Position numbers and translations under genes: made by a program. DNA of 64,000 nucleotides, from assembly GCF_963259705.1 (NCBI RefSeq), contig NC_081849.1, forward strand, positions 62,530,093 through 62,594,092, read 5' to 3'. The DNA comes from Myotis daubentonii (Eukaryota > Chordata > Mammalia > Chiroptera > Vespertilionidae). A model generated the notes under the pieces. The model was not told the DNA's origin. It worked only from the letters and a program-made list of their open reading frames with translations, and ran no database searches. Positions 40,496-52,966 of the stretch are shown in pieces. Every line of letters starts with the position of its first letter. Within the stretch, counting starts at the first letter, position 1.

Positions 40496-43204
40496 TATCC
40501 CCGTCCCCCAACATAAAATCTCAGCATTCTGGTGGTGAGTGACAGGAATTAGTGAGCTCAGTGAGGGACCTTCCCAAATCCACTTACTCAAACAGCCACA
40601 TGGAAAGGAAGAGCCGTCCCAACACATGCGGCAGCACATGGAAGAAGAGAAGGGGCACTCGTGAATGCAGGTTGCCTTCTGACACAGCTTCCCCGCCCAC
40701 AGTGCAGTGGGGCCTCAAGAAACAGAACAGCCGCTGGCCTGGCATCCTGAGGGAGACAGGGAAAGAGGACAGAGCCTCTATGGGCCAAGGCTGCAGCGTG
40801 GGCCCTTCACACTCTGCATGCTCACAGCTGTCATTCCCTATCACGGGGTCAGAGCTATCTCCTCCCTCCCTCACAAGAAGTGGGCATGAGGTGCTCCAGG
40901 AGCCAGGAAGGCGCCCCCACCCCAGGCTGGGGAGAGTGAGGGCGGAACACCTATTGCCAGATGAAGAATGCGAGATAGGAGGTAGAGGACATGCAGTTAG
41001 GAGAGAGCAATACATACTTTGAGTGTTTTGTAAGTTATTTGAATTTGACCATATGCTAGGCCTGGACCACTGGGTCACTGTTTTAAAGGGAAAACCCCAT
41101 TTGATATGCAATCAAGTCCTCTAGGCATCCCAACTCTTTTCTCCCAGCCATTCTTCCCTCCCCCCTCACCCCAATATCCCCTGCTCTTTTTGTGGACGTA
41201 GCTCCACAGACAAATCAAGCTTCCCCCAACCCCCCACCCCTTGCTCCCCGAATAGTATTCTTCACTCAGCTAAATCAGGACTAGACTTCCCAGACTGTGA
41301 TCTCTTAAATATGACCTTATGGACAAATTTACAAGTTCAGAGAATAAATACTAGCATACTGAGGTCAGTTTACTTTCTTATTCAGGAAGGAAGGGACTAT
41401 TTCTTCTGAGATATTTGAATTTCCTTCCAGCTGCTTTCCCATGTCTAGGTAAGGGCCAGGGCAGAGAAGCAGATCAGTACAAAGGGAAGGGGAAATCAGT
41501 CCTGGTTTGGGATTTGCACACCGTGGCCCAGTGCTTCCCGCTGAGTGAAGTAAGGATGATGGATGCCACCGTCTAGAGCTACACCCACGTGCAGACCCTG
41601 TGGCCGTTCTGATGACAGGAAAGTAAATATGATGGCAGTTAATTGTTTCCCTCTTTCTAATACACACGCATTATGCTTACATGGTTACTTATTACCATGT
41701 AGGCAAGAGAAAATGTTTCTTCTCCTCCATGCAGAACACTGGAATCAGTTACAGTATCATCAGAATGCAACAAATACCCTTTTCTATCATCATAAAGGAA
41801 AACAGCCTTTTAAATAAGATATTTCGGTGGAATATTCTTTTATTGTGGTTCACGCTAGGAGCTTTATGAGATATTGTCACAATTAAATGATTGCCTTTCC
41901 TTCTGCCGATTAAAAAATTAGCACAGTGTGAAACCACACTGAATCTTTTAAAAATCAGAATGGAATAACATAAAATTAATCTTATGTGTCACCCGGGCTC
42001 ATTTTTTAATGTGGTAATAGCTATCAATTTGAACTCATTCTAATGCTGCAGGATTGAAAGTCTTTGCAATTATGGGCACTGTGTGGGATGATACCTGCCT
42101 GGTTGCCTGACATATGGCAGGTGCTCGATGGAAGCCAGTTCAATCTGGAGGTGAGTGTGACGACTGAAAGTGATCCCACAGGAGCCGGAACAAGTGCAGT
42201 GTTTGGTGAACAACCTCAGAGGATTTGATGTGAGTTTTCTAGGAGGTGCAGGTACCATCTTTGACAGAATTACAGGAGTTTATTCAGCCATGCCTTCCTG
42301 GAGCCCTCAAAGTTACTGGTTGATAGTGTTCTTTACTTCATCTCAGAAGTTTCACTCGCTTTAAATTACCTTTAGTATGCAGTTCAGAAGGAACTTTTTT
42401 CTTCAATCTTGAATATTGTGGTACCAAAATTTTCAGAAGTGTCTTTTGGGTCACTAATAATTTTTCCCTGGCTCTAACTTTAATGATCATTTTGGAGTTA
42501 TTACAAATTATTACTGGTTATATTGCTAATGTATTGCCATATTACTGGAATGTCCTATTAGCATTATTCCCCATGTTACAATGTATTGACTCTAATTTGG
42601 GATGTATCGTAAAAGTGTTTTTGTTGTTAGGCAAATTATTTTGATATTTAGACATATAAAGAATTTGAGTCTTTTTAACAAACTGATTAGCTTAAAAGTC
42701 ACAGATTCCTTTAATTCCCAATCTAGTCCTAATGTCAGGATTCTGTTTTCCCAGAAGTTTGCAACTTGAGTTGTTCCGTGTATTTATTTACAATTTGACT
42801 TGACTCATTAATTTGACTGCTATACTATGGTATTATGAGGGAAATTAAAGTTAAAATGCAAACCTTTTAGTAGAACATAAAAATCACATTTTACCGTTTC
42901 TTCTCACTAAGTAACACCTCACTATGTGGATATTATCTACTAGAGAGAACAGCATCATTCAAATGATTGTTTTTCAATTAAAGTTTGCCTGAAATAATTT
43001 GAGTTGTATTTATCCTGTCTCCTACATCTTTTTGTTCACTACCAAATCTTTTCAAATCATAGCGACCCACTAAATTAACTTGTCTGTGAATTTTAATGTA
43101 AAATAAGCAATGTTGGCAGAACATATTTAATACAGTCATTCTTCCTAATAGACTGAATTATTGACAAAGTTAAAAATGGAGCCAGCTCATCTCTGATAAG
43201 TTTC
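40496..43204. other. Intergenic, no supported gene
   Basis: The overlapping frames at 40552-41111 (156 codons + and 175 codons -) have no recognisable domain and reflect local GC richness. The AT-rich stretch 42480-43200 is repeat-free as far as I can see and might include conserved non-coding DNA. Confidence 0.4.
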
Positions 43205-43420
43205 TAGATTCCCAAGGATGCTATCAATTTCTGAAACACTAACTGAAGAATCTCTTTGTGACAGGTAGTCTGCTAGGTTCTAAGAGTGATACAAAATACA
43301 GAGTTTCTCTGCTCTTAAGGACCTAACAATTTTTAAGGAGATAGACACATGCTTAAGTGACTGTAATACAAGGTAGATCATGACTGAGGTTTGAATAGAA
43401 GCACAAGGTAATTGCTGTGG
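43205..43420 (-). repeat. L2-like fragment, antisense
   Basis: Reads ctgctaggttctaagagtgatacaaaatacag ... ctcttaaggacctaacaatttttaagg ... atagacacatgc, a decayed L2 antisense 3' region. Confidence 0.5.
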
Positions 43421-44232
43421 GAGGACAGGGGGCCTGAAACAGTTCCCAGTAGTGTGTGTCGGGAGTGGGGAGTGACATTTGAAATGTTCCTGGTGAGTGG
43501 AAGCAGTTCCATAGGCTGCTCTTTTGTGGACCTGAAGATCATTATGAACTATGTTACATTCCTAGAACAAAAAGCTGTACAGGTGCCTAAGCAAGTGCCA
43601 ACTGGGATTCTGAGGTGGTTTTCTGGGGAATGGTGACTGACTACCCGTCTGAGAGTGAGTGTTGATTGTCATCTCAGAGTGAGCATGGATTGAGTGTATG
43701 CACCTGGGAGCTGGGGTGAGCGTGTAAGACCATGGAGGGGTAGGGTGCTAATACCTTCCCCATGAAAACGAGGCACTCATTCAGGGGAACAATGTGAGCA
43801 GAGTAAGTACACAAAGCCCAACGTACCACCTTTTTGAAAGAAACGGCATAGGCTGCATTGGGGTCTACGTGACGAAGTGAAACAAAGAAGAGATACTTCT
43901 CTCCCGCACACAGACCCCAAGGCAACTTACACCTGGGGACTCAGGGGACCGTCAGAGATGCAGTGCTGTGCCCAGCAGTCAGCAGGAGACGCTGGCACTT
44001 GGCAGGGCAGGGTTTCCATGAAGGGCTCCAACAGTGGTGATGATGCCAGCAAATCAGTTTTGGGATGTTGACCTGGTAGGATGACCAATCATTCTCTTTT
44101 CCCCAGGACTTTCTCGGGTTTAACATGGAAAGTCCTACATCTTGAAAAACCCTTTAGTCCTAAGCAAACCAGGACAGCTGATCACCCACTTGAGAAACAG
44201 ACCACTATTTATGGTCTTGTTTTAAGGGAAAA

Positions 44233-44356
44233 TACAGGGGTGGGTAGCTCTACAGTCCTAAGTACATGACACACAGAGTTTATTCTTGTATTTATTCATT
44301 ATTGTGTTGTTTATTTGTATTACAACTGTAAGCCTACTTCTTCCCACCCCCGTGTA
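44233..44356. mobile_element. mariner-like MITE (diverged copy)
   Basis: TA-CAGGGGTGGG at the left and CCCACCCCCGTG-TA at the right form terminal inverted repeats, with the internal acacagagtttattcttg and acaactgtaagcctac shared with the element at 611-1127. More diverged than that copy. Confidence 0.75.
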
Positions 44357-44749
44357 CTCGGAGTGCCAAACTACTTAGAAGTGAGCAAGTCAGCTAACCA
44401 TCCGCATTTATACACCTGAATATAAATGTTCAACTGCATGCTATTGTCCTAATTAAACTTACAGGACACTGTTCTCTTTGGATAATTGTAAAAGGTAATT
44501 TAAAAATATTCCCATGATAGAAAAACATCAGCTGTGAAGACATGAAGAATGTCTTATAATTTCTAGACCAGTCACTTTTCTATTCTAATAAACACATTGG
44601 TTCTGTGAATGCATTACATATTTAATTTCATGGATAATTAATTCTTTATAAGAAAAAGGATTTCAACTCAAAATCCTAAATAGCTATTTGCCTTTTAAAG
44701 TTATGTTTTGCAGGTTTTGTTTGTGTGTGATTTTAAAAAATAGGGTATG

Positions 44750-44965
44750 AGGAAGCTAACATTGGTTGAGTAGCTAGTATAAACTGGCCTTTTAATTCTT
44801 TTACTCCTCATACTAACTATGAGAGGCAGGTATTGCTGGCCACATTTTACAGATGAGGAAACTGAGGCCCAGAGAGGTAAAAATGAAACAAGGCAACAAA
44901 CCTGGTAAGTGGTGGAGCTGGAACTCCAACCCAGGCCAGTTGGACTACACAGCCATGTTCTTTGT
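44750..44965 (-). repeat. MIR SINE (antisense)
   Basis: Classical reversed MIR: attttacagatgaggaaactgaggcccagagaggtaa ... taagtggtggagctggaactccaacccagg. Confidence 0.85.
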
Positions 44966-45038
44966 GTTATATCTTTGGGGATTTTAATCCACTGTGTTTC
45001 TTTCAGTAGAATTCTAACCCACTGTTTTATTATATATA

Positions 45039-45180
45039 CTAGAGCCCCGATGCACGAAATTCGCACAAGGGGCTCGGCCCTCGCAGCCCCGGCTGCCTCG
45101 GCCCTCACAGCCCCAGCTTCATCTGGACGGTCGTTCTGCTGTTTGGTCTAATTAGCGCATTAGCTCTTTATTATATAGGA
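45039..45180 (-). mobile_element. Short HeliBat derivative (142 bp)
   Basis: CTAG at the left (45039-45042, after A), hairpin tgcacgaaattcgcac, GC-rich core, and TTATTATATAGGA at the right followed by T. Same subfamily as 15319-15442. Confidence 0.85.
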
Positions 45181-45479
45181 TGATCACTATGGTCATAAGG
45201 GACAGGAAGTACAGAGAACTGTTAAGATAGACTCTGATGTCAGAAAAGACTTGATTCTTTTATTATTTATGCAATGGCCCGTCTCCCTGATCCCCAGTAT
45301 GAATTTTGCCTAAAAGTCTAGTGTGTCTAATACTAATTCAGCTACACTAGCTTATGTACCTATCGTTTTTCATCCATTTACCTTAAACCTTCCCGAGTCA
45401 TTAAGTTCTAGTTGCATTTCTTGTAACAAAATATAGCTACTTAAAAAATAGTGAGCTCTTGTAACTAGCATGTTTAGAC

Positions 45480-45800
45480 TACAGTTGGCCCTTGAACATC
45501 CTGGGTTTGAACTGGGGTCCACTTATACATAACATTTTTCAATAAATATACAGTCTGGGGTTTCACATTTGTGGATTCAACCAACCACAGATCAAAAACA
45601 ATATTTTAAAAAATTACTATGATTATGATAGAGACAGAGGCACAGAAAGGGAGTCGTTTTGTGTTTGCACCAGCCAGGTGACTCAGGAATTACCAACCAG
45701 TTTATGTGAATTCCTTATCTTAGTAGTCCCTGCATTATGGGGTTAAAATAAATATAACCTACATGATTTTCAAGTTGGTGTTTTGGGTTCCTATGGCGAC
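45480..45800 (+). mobile_element. Tigger-like mariner DNA transposon remnant
   Basis: Starts CAGTTGGCCCTTGAACATCC, then gggtttgaactggggtccacttatac and caataaatatacagtc, matching Tigger termini as I recall them. The internal transposase part is missing or unrecognisable. Confidence 0.65.
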
Positions 45801-46166
45801 ATTTTCCCCCATCCAGAGCCTTGGCACAGGTAGGTCAGCTGAGCCAATGGCATAGTTTTTCTGTTCCATCCTTTTATAATTTGTTATATCTCCATGAGCA
45901 GCTATTTGAGGGTCTTGTGTTTATACTGAACTCTCAGTTCCCCTCCCCAGTTGACGAGCTGAAATGCTAGTCTACTGCCTTCATCTGGGCATTGAAACCA
46001 ACGCACCTAGGTTACTTGAACTTCCTGCCAATACAGTCTTCAAGAGAAGGAAGCATAAGCTCAGTTCCTTAGATGCTGGCTTTTTAGTTTTCTTTTCATT
46101 TCTGGTCACACTTGTCTCTTTGTTGTGAGCTCTGTTTTGCATTTTAAAAATTATATTTATTCAGTA

Positions 46167-46688
46167 CTAGAGGCCTGGTGCATGAAATTTGTGCACTCAG
46201 GGGGGAGGGTCCCTCAGCTTTGCCTGAGCCCTTTCACAGTCTGGGAGTCCCGTGATTGATCACCCCAAAGAGGTAGGCCCTGCGCACTCAGCCAGGGCTC
46301 CACAATGGATCGCCCCCACAGAGGGAGGCCCTGTCCACCTGCTGCAGCGCTGCTGCCGGGTAGCCTGGCCTACCTCTTTGGGGTGATTGATTGCGCCCCA
46401 CAGAGGACAGAGGAAGTCCCCGCCCACCCGCTGCAGCCTGCCGGTAGGTGGCCTGGGCCTCCCTCTTTGGGACGATTGTGGAGCCCCCCAATTGATTGCC
46501 CCGCTGGCCAGTGACCTGGACCTCCCTCTGCAGGGTAGTCATGGGGCGATGGCCAGGCCCCCAACCAATCGCATTGCACCCGCCTTGGCTGGCCTGGCGC
46601 CAGTGTTGTCATAGCGTGGTTGTCCGGATGGTCATTCTGCTGTTTGGCCGTTCGGTCGATTTGCATATTATGCTTTTATTATTATAGA
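46167..46688 (-). mobile_element. HeliBat variant with repeated GC-rich core
   Basis: CTAG at 46167-46170 after A; hairpin gcatgaaatttgtgc; right end tattattatagA followed by T. Instead of the usual core it holds three or four related units built on attgatcaccccaaagaggtaggccctg. The short open frames on both strands come from that repeat. Confidence 0.8.
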
Positions 46689-46845
46689 TTATTATAGATT
46701 TTTAGTGTATTTTCATTGTACTTGATTTTTACTGAACTGGATCTCACAGATGCTAATTCTCTGCTTGCTATGTTCTATGTGTGCACAAAATGCAGTAATC
46801 CCTTGGTAAAGAAGTGAGAGACTTGAAAAATATATTTTGCCTAGA

Positions 46846-47058
46846 GCCTGGCCGGCATGGCTCAGTGGTTGACCATTGACCTATGAACCAGGAGGTCATG
46901 ATTCGATTCCCAGTCAGGGTACATGCCGGGTTGGGGACTCGATCCCCAGTGTGGGGTGTGTAGGAGGCAGCCGATCAATGATTTTCTCTCATCACTGAAG
47001 TTTCTATCCCTCTCTCCCTCTACCTTCCTCTCTGAAATAAAAAAAATAAAAAATATAT
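46846..47058 (+). repeat. Ves SINE with target duplication
   Basis: Head gcctggccggcatggctcag, B box gattcgattccc, body and TC-rich 3' part. Flanks tattttgcctaga (left) and tatttagcctagt (right) are the target duplication. Confidence 0.9.
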
Positions 47059-47264
47059 ATGTATATATTTAGCCTAGTGTATCAGGAAGGCTGCCAACAG
47101 ACAGAAATGAAGATGCACATGAATTTACACCACAACTAGTTAAGAAAACCGCAGAGTAGTGAGAAAGTCAGCTTCTACCATAAAATATGTAATAGTGGTA
47201 ACAATAGCTATGCTGGAGCTAATTCTTATTCCATATTTAACTACCTGAGTAAGCTAATTGCAAT

Positions 47265-47415
47265 CTCTACCCTAGTTTCAGCTTCTTAAAAAAATGAGTA
47301 ATAAAATCAATCTTTCCTAGTTGTTAGAATTAAATGAAGGAATAGACACTTCTATTGCATAAAAATACTTGGCAAAATACCAGACTGATAATAAGTGCTT
47401 GATAAATTGTAGTTC
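47265..47415 (+). repeat. MIR SINE fragment
   Basis: Reads ctagtttcagcttcttaaaaaaatgagtaataaa ... gttagaattaaatgaagg ... gataataagtgcttgataaat, MIR in sense. Confidence 0.65.
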
Positions 47416-49589
47416 CCTCCCTCCACCAAGACAAAGAGAATAGGTATGTATGTTGTCAGGTCCTTCATTAGAAATGACTTGACAAAAAGGGATTTCAGCA
47501 GCTAATTTAGATGCAGAACCAAAGTGGCCTTTAGAAACCTGGAGTACTTTAAGGTTCACTTGGGCAAAAGTCAATAAAGATGCAAACGCTGACTTGTCGC
47601 CACTCACAGCACCCGGCACCTTGATGATTGACAGTCTCCAAGTCTCAGATTCTGGGCTCCCTCAACGCAGCTGGCTGCCATTGCACTCAGAAGATCTGAA
47701 TGGGGTCATTGCTTTAAATGCCTATTGAATCTGATCTTTTAAAGAATAATGGTGCCTTGTAGAAACCCGTATATAACTGTAGAACATTTCTCCTTGATGT
47801 AGCTTTTATTTCCCCCATCTCAGCTGTGAGTGGTGGAGGGAGGCAGTAAGTGGGAAAGACAGCCGCTCCCCTGGCCATTCCTTCACATGGACAAAACTGA
47901 TGTCAGAATTTCACAGGCTGAAGCATTAGAAGGGACTTTAGAAATCATTAATTTGTTGGCAATTATCAAATCTTGTTCCCAGTATCAGTCCCTACCAGAC
48001 CTGGTTGCTGGTTTTTTATTACAATAGGATGAATGGCTAATTACATTGAAGGAGTGCAATGGAGTTGCAATAGAGAAACTTCTTGTAATAGAGACTTAAA
48101 AGTGGTCATCTGTCTTGTTAACATTGTTTCAGAAGATTGGAATTTGCCAGAATGCTATAAGTGGGCTGCTTTTCTCATCTATAGTAAAGAAATTTATTTG
48201 TGGCATGGACTGTGTTTCAGATGTTTAAAAAGAAGTGGTGCAGGTGGAGATTTCTTTATTACGTCCTACTGGAACTAAGTTTCTTTGCCATGTGTCATGC
48301 TCATTGATGGTGAGGCGAGTTCAACTTGTCAATTAATCATAACTCAATTGCCTCTGCCTCGCTTTAGCTAGATAATCAATTTAAATTTTGAACTCCATCC
48401 ATGGATTGTTTTTCTCCTTCAAAGATTCCCTTTCCTCCTTCCAAGATATAGTCTTAGTGCAAAGAGAAGCATGGTGTCGGAGTAAAGACTCGGCTCGAGT
48501 GCCATCCTTCTCTGGGGACTTTTCCTTGCCCCCAAATTTATTTCCACTGGTGTCTGGGCAGCAGTGACTCCTCACTCACTCCATCCACTGTGGAAGTGCT
48601 CTCAGCCGGAGTAACTTGTGATTTCTTCTCTCAGGGGCGTCCAAGGGTGGTGGGTCCCCTCTCACAGAGCCTTCACTTCCTTGTTGCTGATCCACCGAGG
48701 CCTGGCTGTGAATTCTGTTCATCTGGCAGCTCAGACAGTCTACTCTCAGCCCTCTGCTTGCAGAACACTTTGCCCTTCACCTTAGCACCTGAGTCCCAGC
48801 CAGCATGCTCAGCTGCCTTCTCTGTGGCCCGAGAACTTCTAGATTCCTTCCTTGCCACACTCAGAGCATAGGAACGTAATGGGGCTTGTCTTATCGCCCT
48901 GTCCCCTGAAAATTTCATATTACCACTTGTCTTTCGCTTTTGGACAACTGTGCTGGGAAAAGATGTCCTACCAACTCCTTCATTCTTTCTGGGCTTTCTA
49001 TATTCTCACTCCCCATCCCCCCCCCCCCCCCCCCCCGAGTTAATCCCAAAGAGCAGCAGCATCTGAACACTATCTGAACCTCATCTATATGGTGAAAGGA
49101 CCTCTACTTGCCCTTCCTATCTGATGCCCCTATGTCCTATCACTCTATTTTTTTTTTTTTACCATCCCCTTCTCTAGGGCCATAAAACACCATTAATGGC
49201 AGAAAGGATTGCATTAAAAATAGATTGCTAAGAGGATAAATGCATCAGGAAGTATTTCAATGATATTGTCCCTGTCACATAGTCTAGGACAAACCAAAGT
49301 AAAACATGTAATGACAGCTATGCACACAGGGAAGAGCTAGTCTCCAATATCAGCTGATGACGGAGTTCAGTTCTGCTGAGCACATCAGATGTGCCAGGGC
49401 AACCTCCCGGGACCTTGGTGACCAGTAGTGGAAAGCCCAGGGAGCAATGATCTCTTGGCATTACCGTTGGACCATGTCCAACTGCAAGTTCCTCTAGCCA
49501 CAGAGCTTTGACAAAACTGCTGTAATACTGAGATTTTTGTGCCATTGGTTCCTCTAGTCACCTCGCCAAATGAAACAATCCAATCATTT
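47416..49589. other. Intergenic, nothing coding recognised
   Basis: No gene supported. A run of about 21 C at 49016-49036 is the only striking simple sequence. The stretch 47900-48300 appears free of repeats. Confidence 0.4.
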
Positions 49590-49700
49590 CACTTAGGGGC
49601 TGTGAAGGTCAAAGCCATCAAAATACCTGCCCAAGAGCAGGGGCTCAACTCCAGTTCTTTTGACTCCAAGTCCATTGCTCTACATGATTTATGCCTCATC
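49590..49700 (-). repeat. MIR SINE fragment (antisense)
   Basis: Reads cacttaggggctgtgaaggtc ... gcaggggctcaactccagttcttttgactccaagtccattgctc, reversed MIR 5' part. Confidence 0.55.
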
Positions 49701-49861
49701 AATCAAGCAGTAAAATAATATAAATAGGATAGGAGCAGGCAGTTGGAAGGGTCATGTCTCCAAAATGTCTTTCTCACTAGCCTGTTCCATATTCCAACAC
49801 AACGTGATCCTGTTTGTTGAGATGCAGAGAATATATACCTGGAGATAATAAATACATATAT

Positions 49862-49863
<2 letters not shown>

Positions 49864-49913
<50 letters not shown>
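49864..49913 (+). repeat. (GT)n microsatellite, about 24 units
   Basis: Uninterrupted GT run located exactly where the A-rich 3' tail of the adjoining antisense Ves SINE should be, so it was probably seeded by that tail. Likely polymorphic. Confidence 0.95.
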
Positions 49914-49914
<1 letters not shown>

Positions 49915-50094
49915 GATTTCAAAGAGGATGGGAGAGGGAGAGAGAGATGGAAACATCATTGGTGAGAGATAATCATTGCTGCACTCCCCCTACTGGGGAT
50001 CGAGCCTGCAACCCAGGCATGTGCCTCGACCAGGAATTGAATGTGGCCTCCTGGTTCACAGGTTGACGCTCATCCACCGAGCCACACCGGGTGG
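49914..50094 (-). repeat. Ves SINE (antisense)
   Basis: Starts ttgatttcaaagaggatggg, then the reversed Ves body and gagccacaccgggtggc at the right. The tail at its left is replaced by a GT repeat. Confidence 0.85.
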
Positions 50095-51756
50095 CTGAGA
50101 GCGGGTTTTACTAAAGACAAGTAGAGAAAGACGACGCAGGGCACAAGTCCTTCCTGAGAAGAGAAGATCTTGGTTGGGGAGTGGAGGAGCTTAGAGGGTA
50201 TCAGCAGAGAATGAGCATGGAGCCTGGACTGGGTGAGGGTGGTCGGGAGCTGGGAGGAGAGGATGAGAGAGTGGAGGGAGGAGAGATTAGAGATGAGCAG
50301 ACTGGTAGCATCCATGGCTATTGCAGGATCTGGACTGATGCATGGATTACCTCACCTCAGCCTCTGATTTGCAATAATTCCTGCTTCTCATAAGGCTCAG
50401 CAAGTTGGTGATATGAAGGTACTTTGTGAACACCGAAGCACCATACAAATGATAACCACAATTATCGATGCTATTATTGAAGGCCATATAAATAATTTTA
50501 CAATCCATTATTTGACTTACTGCCAAATATCCTTGTACTCTAACTTTTGCATACACTATATGTCAAAAAGTGGTACCTGGAGATGACAAAATGCTAGTTC
50601 ACCAACTGTATAAGGTTTTCTTTTTAAAAATGTGAATACTTTTTTCTCTCATTTATTTGAATAATACATTTTTGAGGTTTTGGTAAAAACATAATTCTGC
50701 AGCCATTGTTCCTTCATATTTGCCTTGTGAATTCTGGTGATTGGAAGAAATGAAATGTTACCTGCGGGTGGCACGATAGTTTTGGTAAAAGGTTAAATGC
50801 TAAAGCTGAGCAATGCACTTGAAGGTTATTTTGAGTTCCCGCTCAGAGGAAGGTGGGAGTATGAGGAAAGGTCAAGAATGCCTTGTGGTGGGTGCTGTGC
50901 CTGTGCTGGGCCACCCAGTGTCACTTCAGAACCAAAGCACTCATTCCCTGGGTGCTGGGCATCTGGGCAGAGGATGGTGCTCAGCTGAGTCTCTCAGTGG
51001 GAACTAGCCTCACTCCCTCAGCCCAAGGTCATGTCCCCTCTCTGGGAGCATCCTACCCATGATGACTCAATGCAGATATAGAAAAAAACAACCCCTTGCT
51101 TTAATTGGGGACAATTTTGAAGGGCCATTCTAGCTCCAGAGCTCTTGGCAGGATTAGTGGAGGCCTTTTCAGTGACTGGATGGGCGGTCCATTTCCCTCT
51201 CTGTCAAATCACAGGAGCACTCCCCAAGGAATCCCTACCTCTAAATCTCAAGCCCAGAGGCTGATCAGGGAGTCCCGCTGAGACCCTCCAGCGGGACTGA
51301 GGCTGAGGGTGAACACAAGGGAGCCAGGAAGCAGGGCTGATTGTTATGCGGGGGAGAGAGCCGGATACAGCTGTTCTCTGCTCTCCTGCGTGCAGAAGGA
51401 GGAGCATTATCTGTTCTTGTTCACACAGCCTGTCGTTGATTAAAAATTAATTTAGGAAATAATGGAGCCTTTTGGATCAGCAATGTTGAGTCAATGGAGA
51501 GGATGTTTGCTAAAGATCTTATTTTTAGGGATCAGTGTCTTTCAATTGGCCAATTGTTAAAATTGTTTCTGTTGCATAGGAATCTGCACTGCCAGCAATG
51601 TAATCAAATTCCCCTTTCACGTATATCAATTAATGACAAAGCGATGCCTCATCTTAACATATGGTTTTTAATAAAAGCTGAGGAAAATTAACAATAAACT
51701 AAAAACAGCTACTTTATCTACTATTTGTTGTAGTTAATTATCAGAAGAGGATATTT
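50095..51756. other. Intergenic, possible conserved AT-rich block
   Basis: No gene or confident repeat. Positions 51420-51700 are AT-rich, not repetitive, and contain several ATTA/TAAT homeodomain-type sites; conservation is only a suspicion. Confidence 0.3.
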
Positions 51757-51994
51757 TTTTCCATTACTTTTCAGAGAGAGTGGAAAGGAGGGAAGGAGGA
51801 AGGAGGAAAGGAAGAGAGAGATATCATGTGAGAGAGACACATCAACTGGTTGCCTGCAGCACATGCACACACCCCAACCAGGGGGCAGGGAGCGAACCTG
51901 CAACTCAGGTACAGTCATGTCCTTGACCAAGAATCAAATCTGTGACCCTGTGATACGTGGGCTGATGCTCCAACCACTGAGCTACACAGGCCAG
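51757..51994 (-). repeat. Older bat SINE, antisense
   Basis: Left ttccattacttttcagag, purine-rich run, tcaactggttgcctgcagc, and a reversed head ending gagctacacaggccag. Related to the copies at 26512 and 32778 and more diverged than typical Ves. Confidence 0.75.
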
Positions 51995-52748
51995 TGGTCT
52001 ATTATTAATTATTAGAGTAAAACACCATTAGTATCTATCAATTGTCAAAGGTGAAAATATGATAATATTTAATGTGGGTGAAGCCATGAGGAAACAGTCA
52101 CTGCCATAGGACATTGAAAAGATTTCAATTCTCTCCCAAATTAAAGTCAATGAAATACTGATTATAAACCCCACTGGGATCTTTACAAGCAGATTCTGAA
52201 ATTTATCTGAAAGAGAGAACAAAAATGAATACAAAACATGTTTTTGACAAAAGACAAGTAAGGACTTTCCCTACCAAACATGAAAAAAACTTACAAAACT
52301 ATTGAAAAAAAATGTATAGAACTAAAGAAAGAGTATGGTATTTATGCAGGAAAAGGTCAGTGATGTAGAATAGAGCCTGAAGGAACCCCATTCCAGGGGT
52401 GTATGGGAATTCGTTATGTGACAAAGATGACATTTCATGTCAGTAAGGAAAGATGAACCATTTAATGAATGGCTGTATGTCAGTTGATAAGATAAAGTTA
52501 GGTTTCTGCCTCACAAAAACAAACAGTAAACGGACCAGAATATAAATATTTCCGGCTTTCTAGGACATACAATTTCTGTCACAAATACTCAGCTTTGCCA
52601 CTGCATTGCAAAAGTGGTCATCAACAATGTGCAAATGTTGTGGTGTTCCAATGAAACTTCCTCACAGAAACAGGCAGCAGGCTGGATTTGGCAGCAATTT
52701 GCTGACCTCTGGATTAGAAAACCATTAGCATTAAAAAACAACAACTCT
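51995..52748. other. Intergenic, nothing firm
   Basis: Sequence such as cccactgggatctttacaagcagattctg ... gaacaaaaatgaatac may be a decayed L1 ORF2 piece, but it is too weak to call. Confidence 0.3.
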
Positions 52749-52966
52749 GGCCCTAACTGGTTTGGCTCAGTGGATAGAGCGTCAGCCTGCAGACTTAAGG
52801 GTCCCAGGTTCAATTTCGGTCAAGGACATGTACCTTGGTTGCGGGCACATCCCCAGTAGGGAGTGTACAGGAGGCAGCTGAATTGATGTTTCTCTCTCAG
52901 CAATGTTTATAACTCTCTATCCCTCTCCCTTCCTCTCTGTAAAAAAATCAATAGAATATATTTAAA
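52749..52966 (+). repeat. Ves SINE variant with target duplication
   Basis: Head ggccctaactggtttggctcag, tRNA part with gcagacttaagggtccc, B box ggttcaatttc. Flanks containing acaacaactctg repeat on both sides. Same subfamily as 11967-12190. Confidence 0.9.

Noticed and set aside
40552..41111. Overlapping 156- and 175-codon frames on opposite strands
   Set aside because: No homology recognised, no promoter or splice support; fits local GC richness. I could not exclude a decayed pseudogene.
49016..49036. Poly-C runs here and at 62340-62359 as functional elements
   Set aside because: Simple homopolymers, prone to assembly or sequencing error; no context supports a role.
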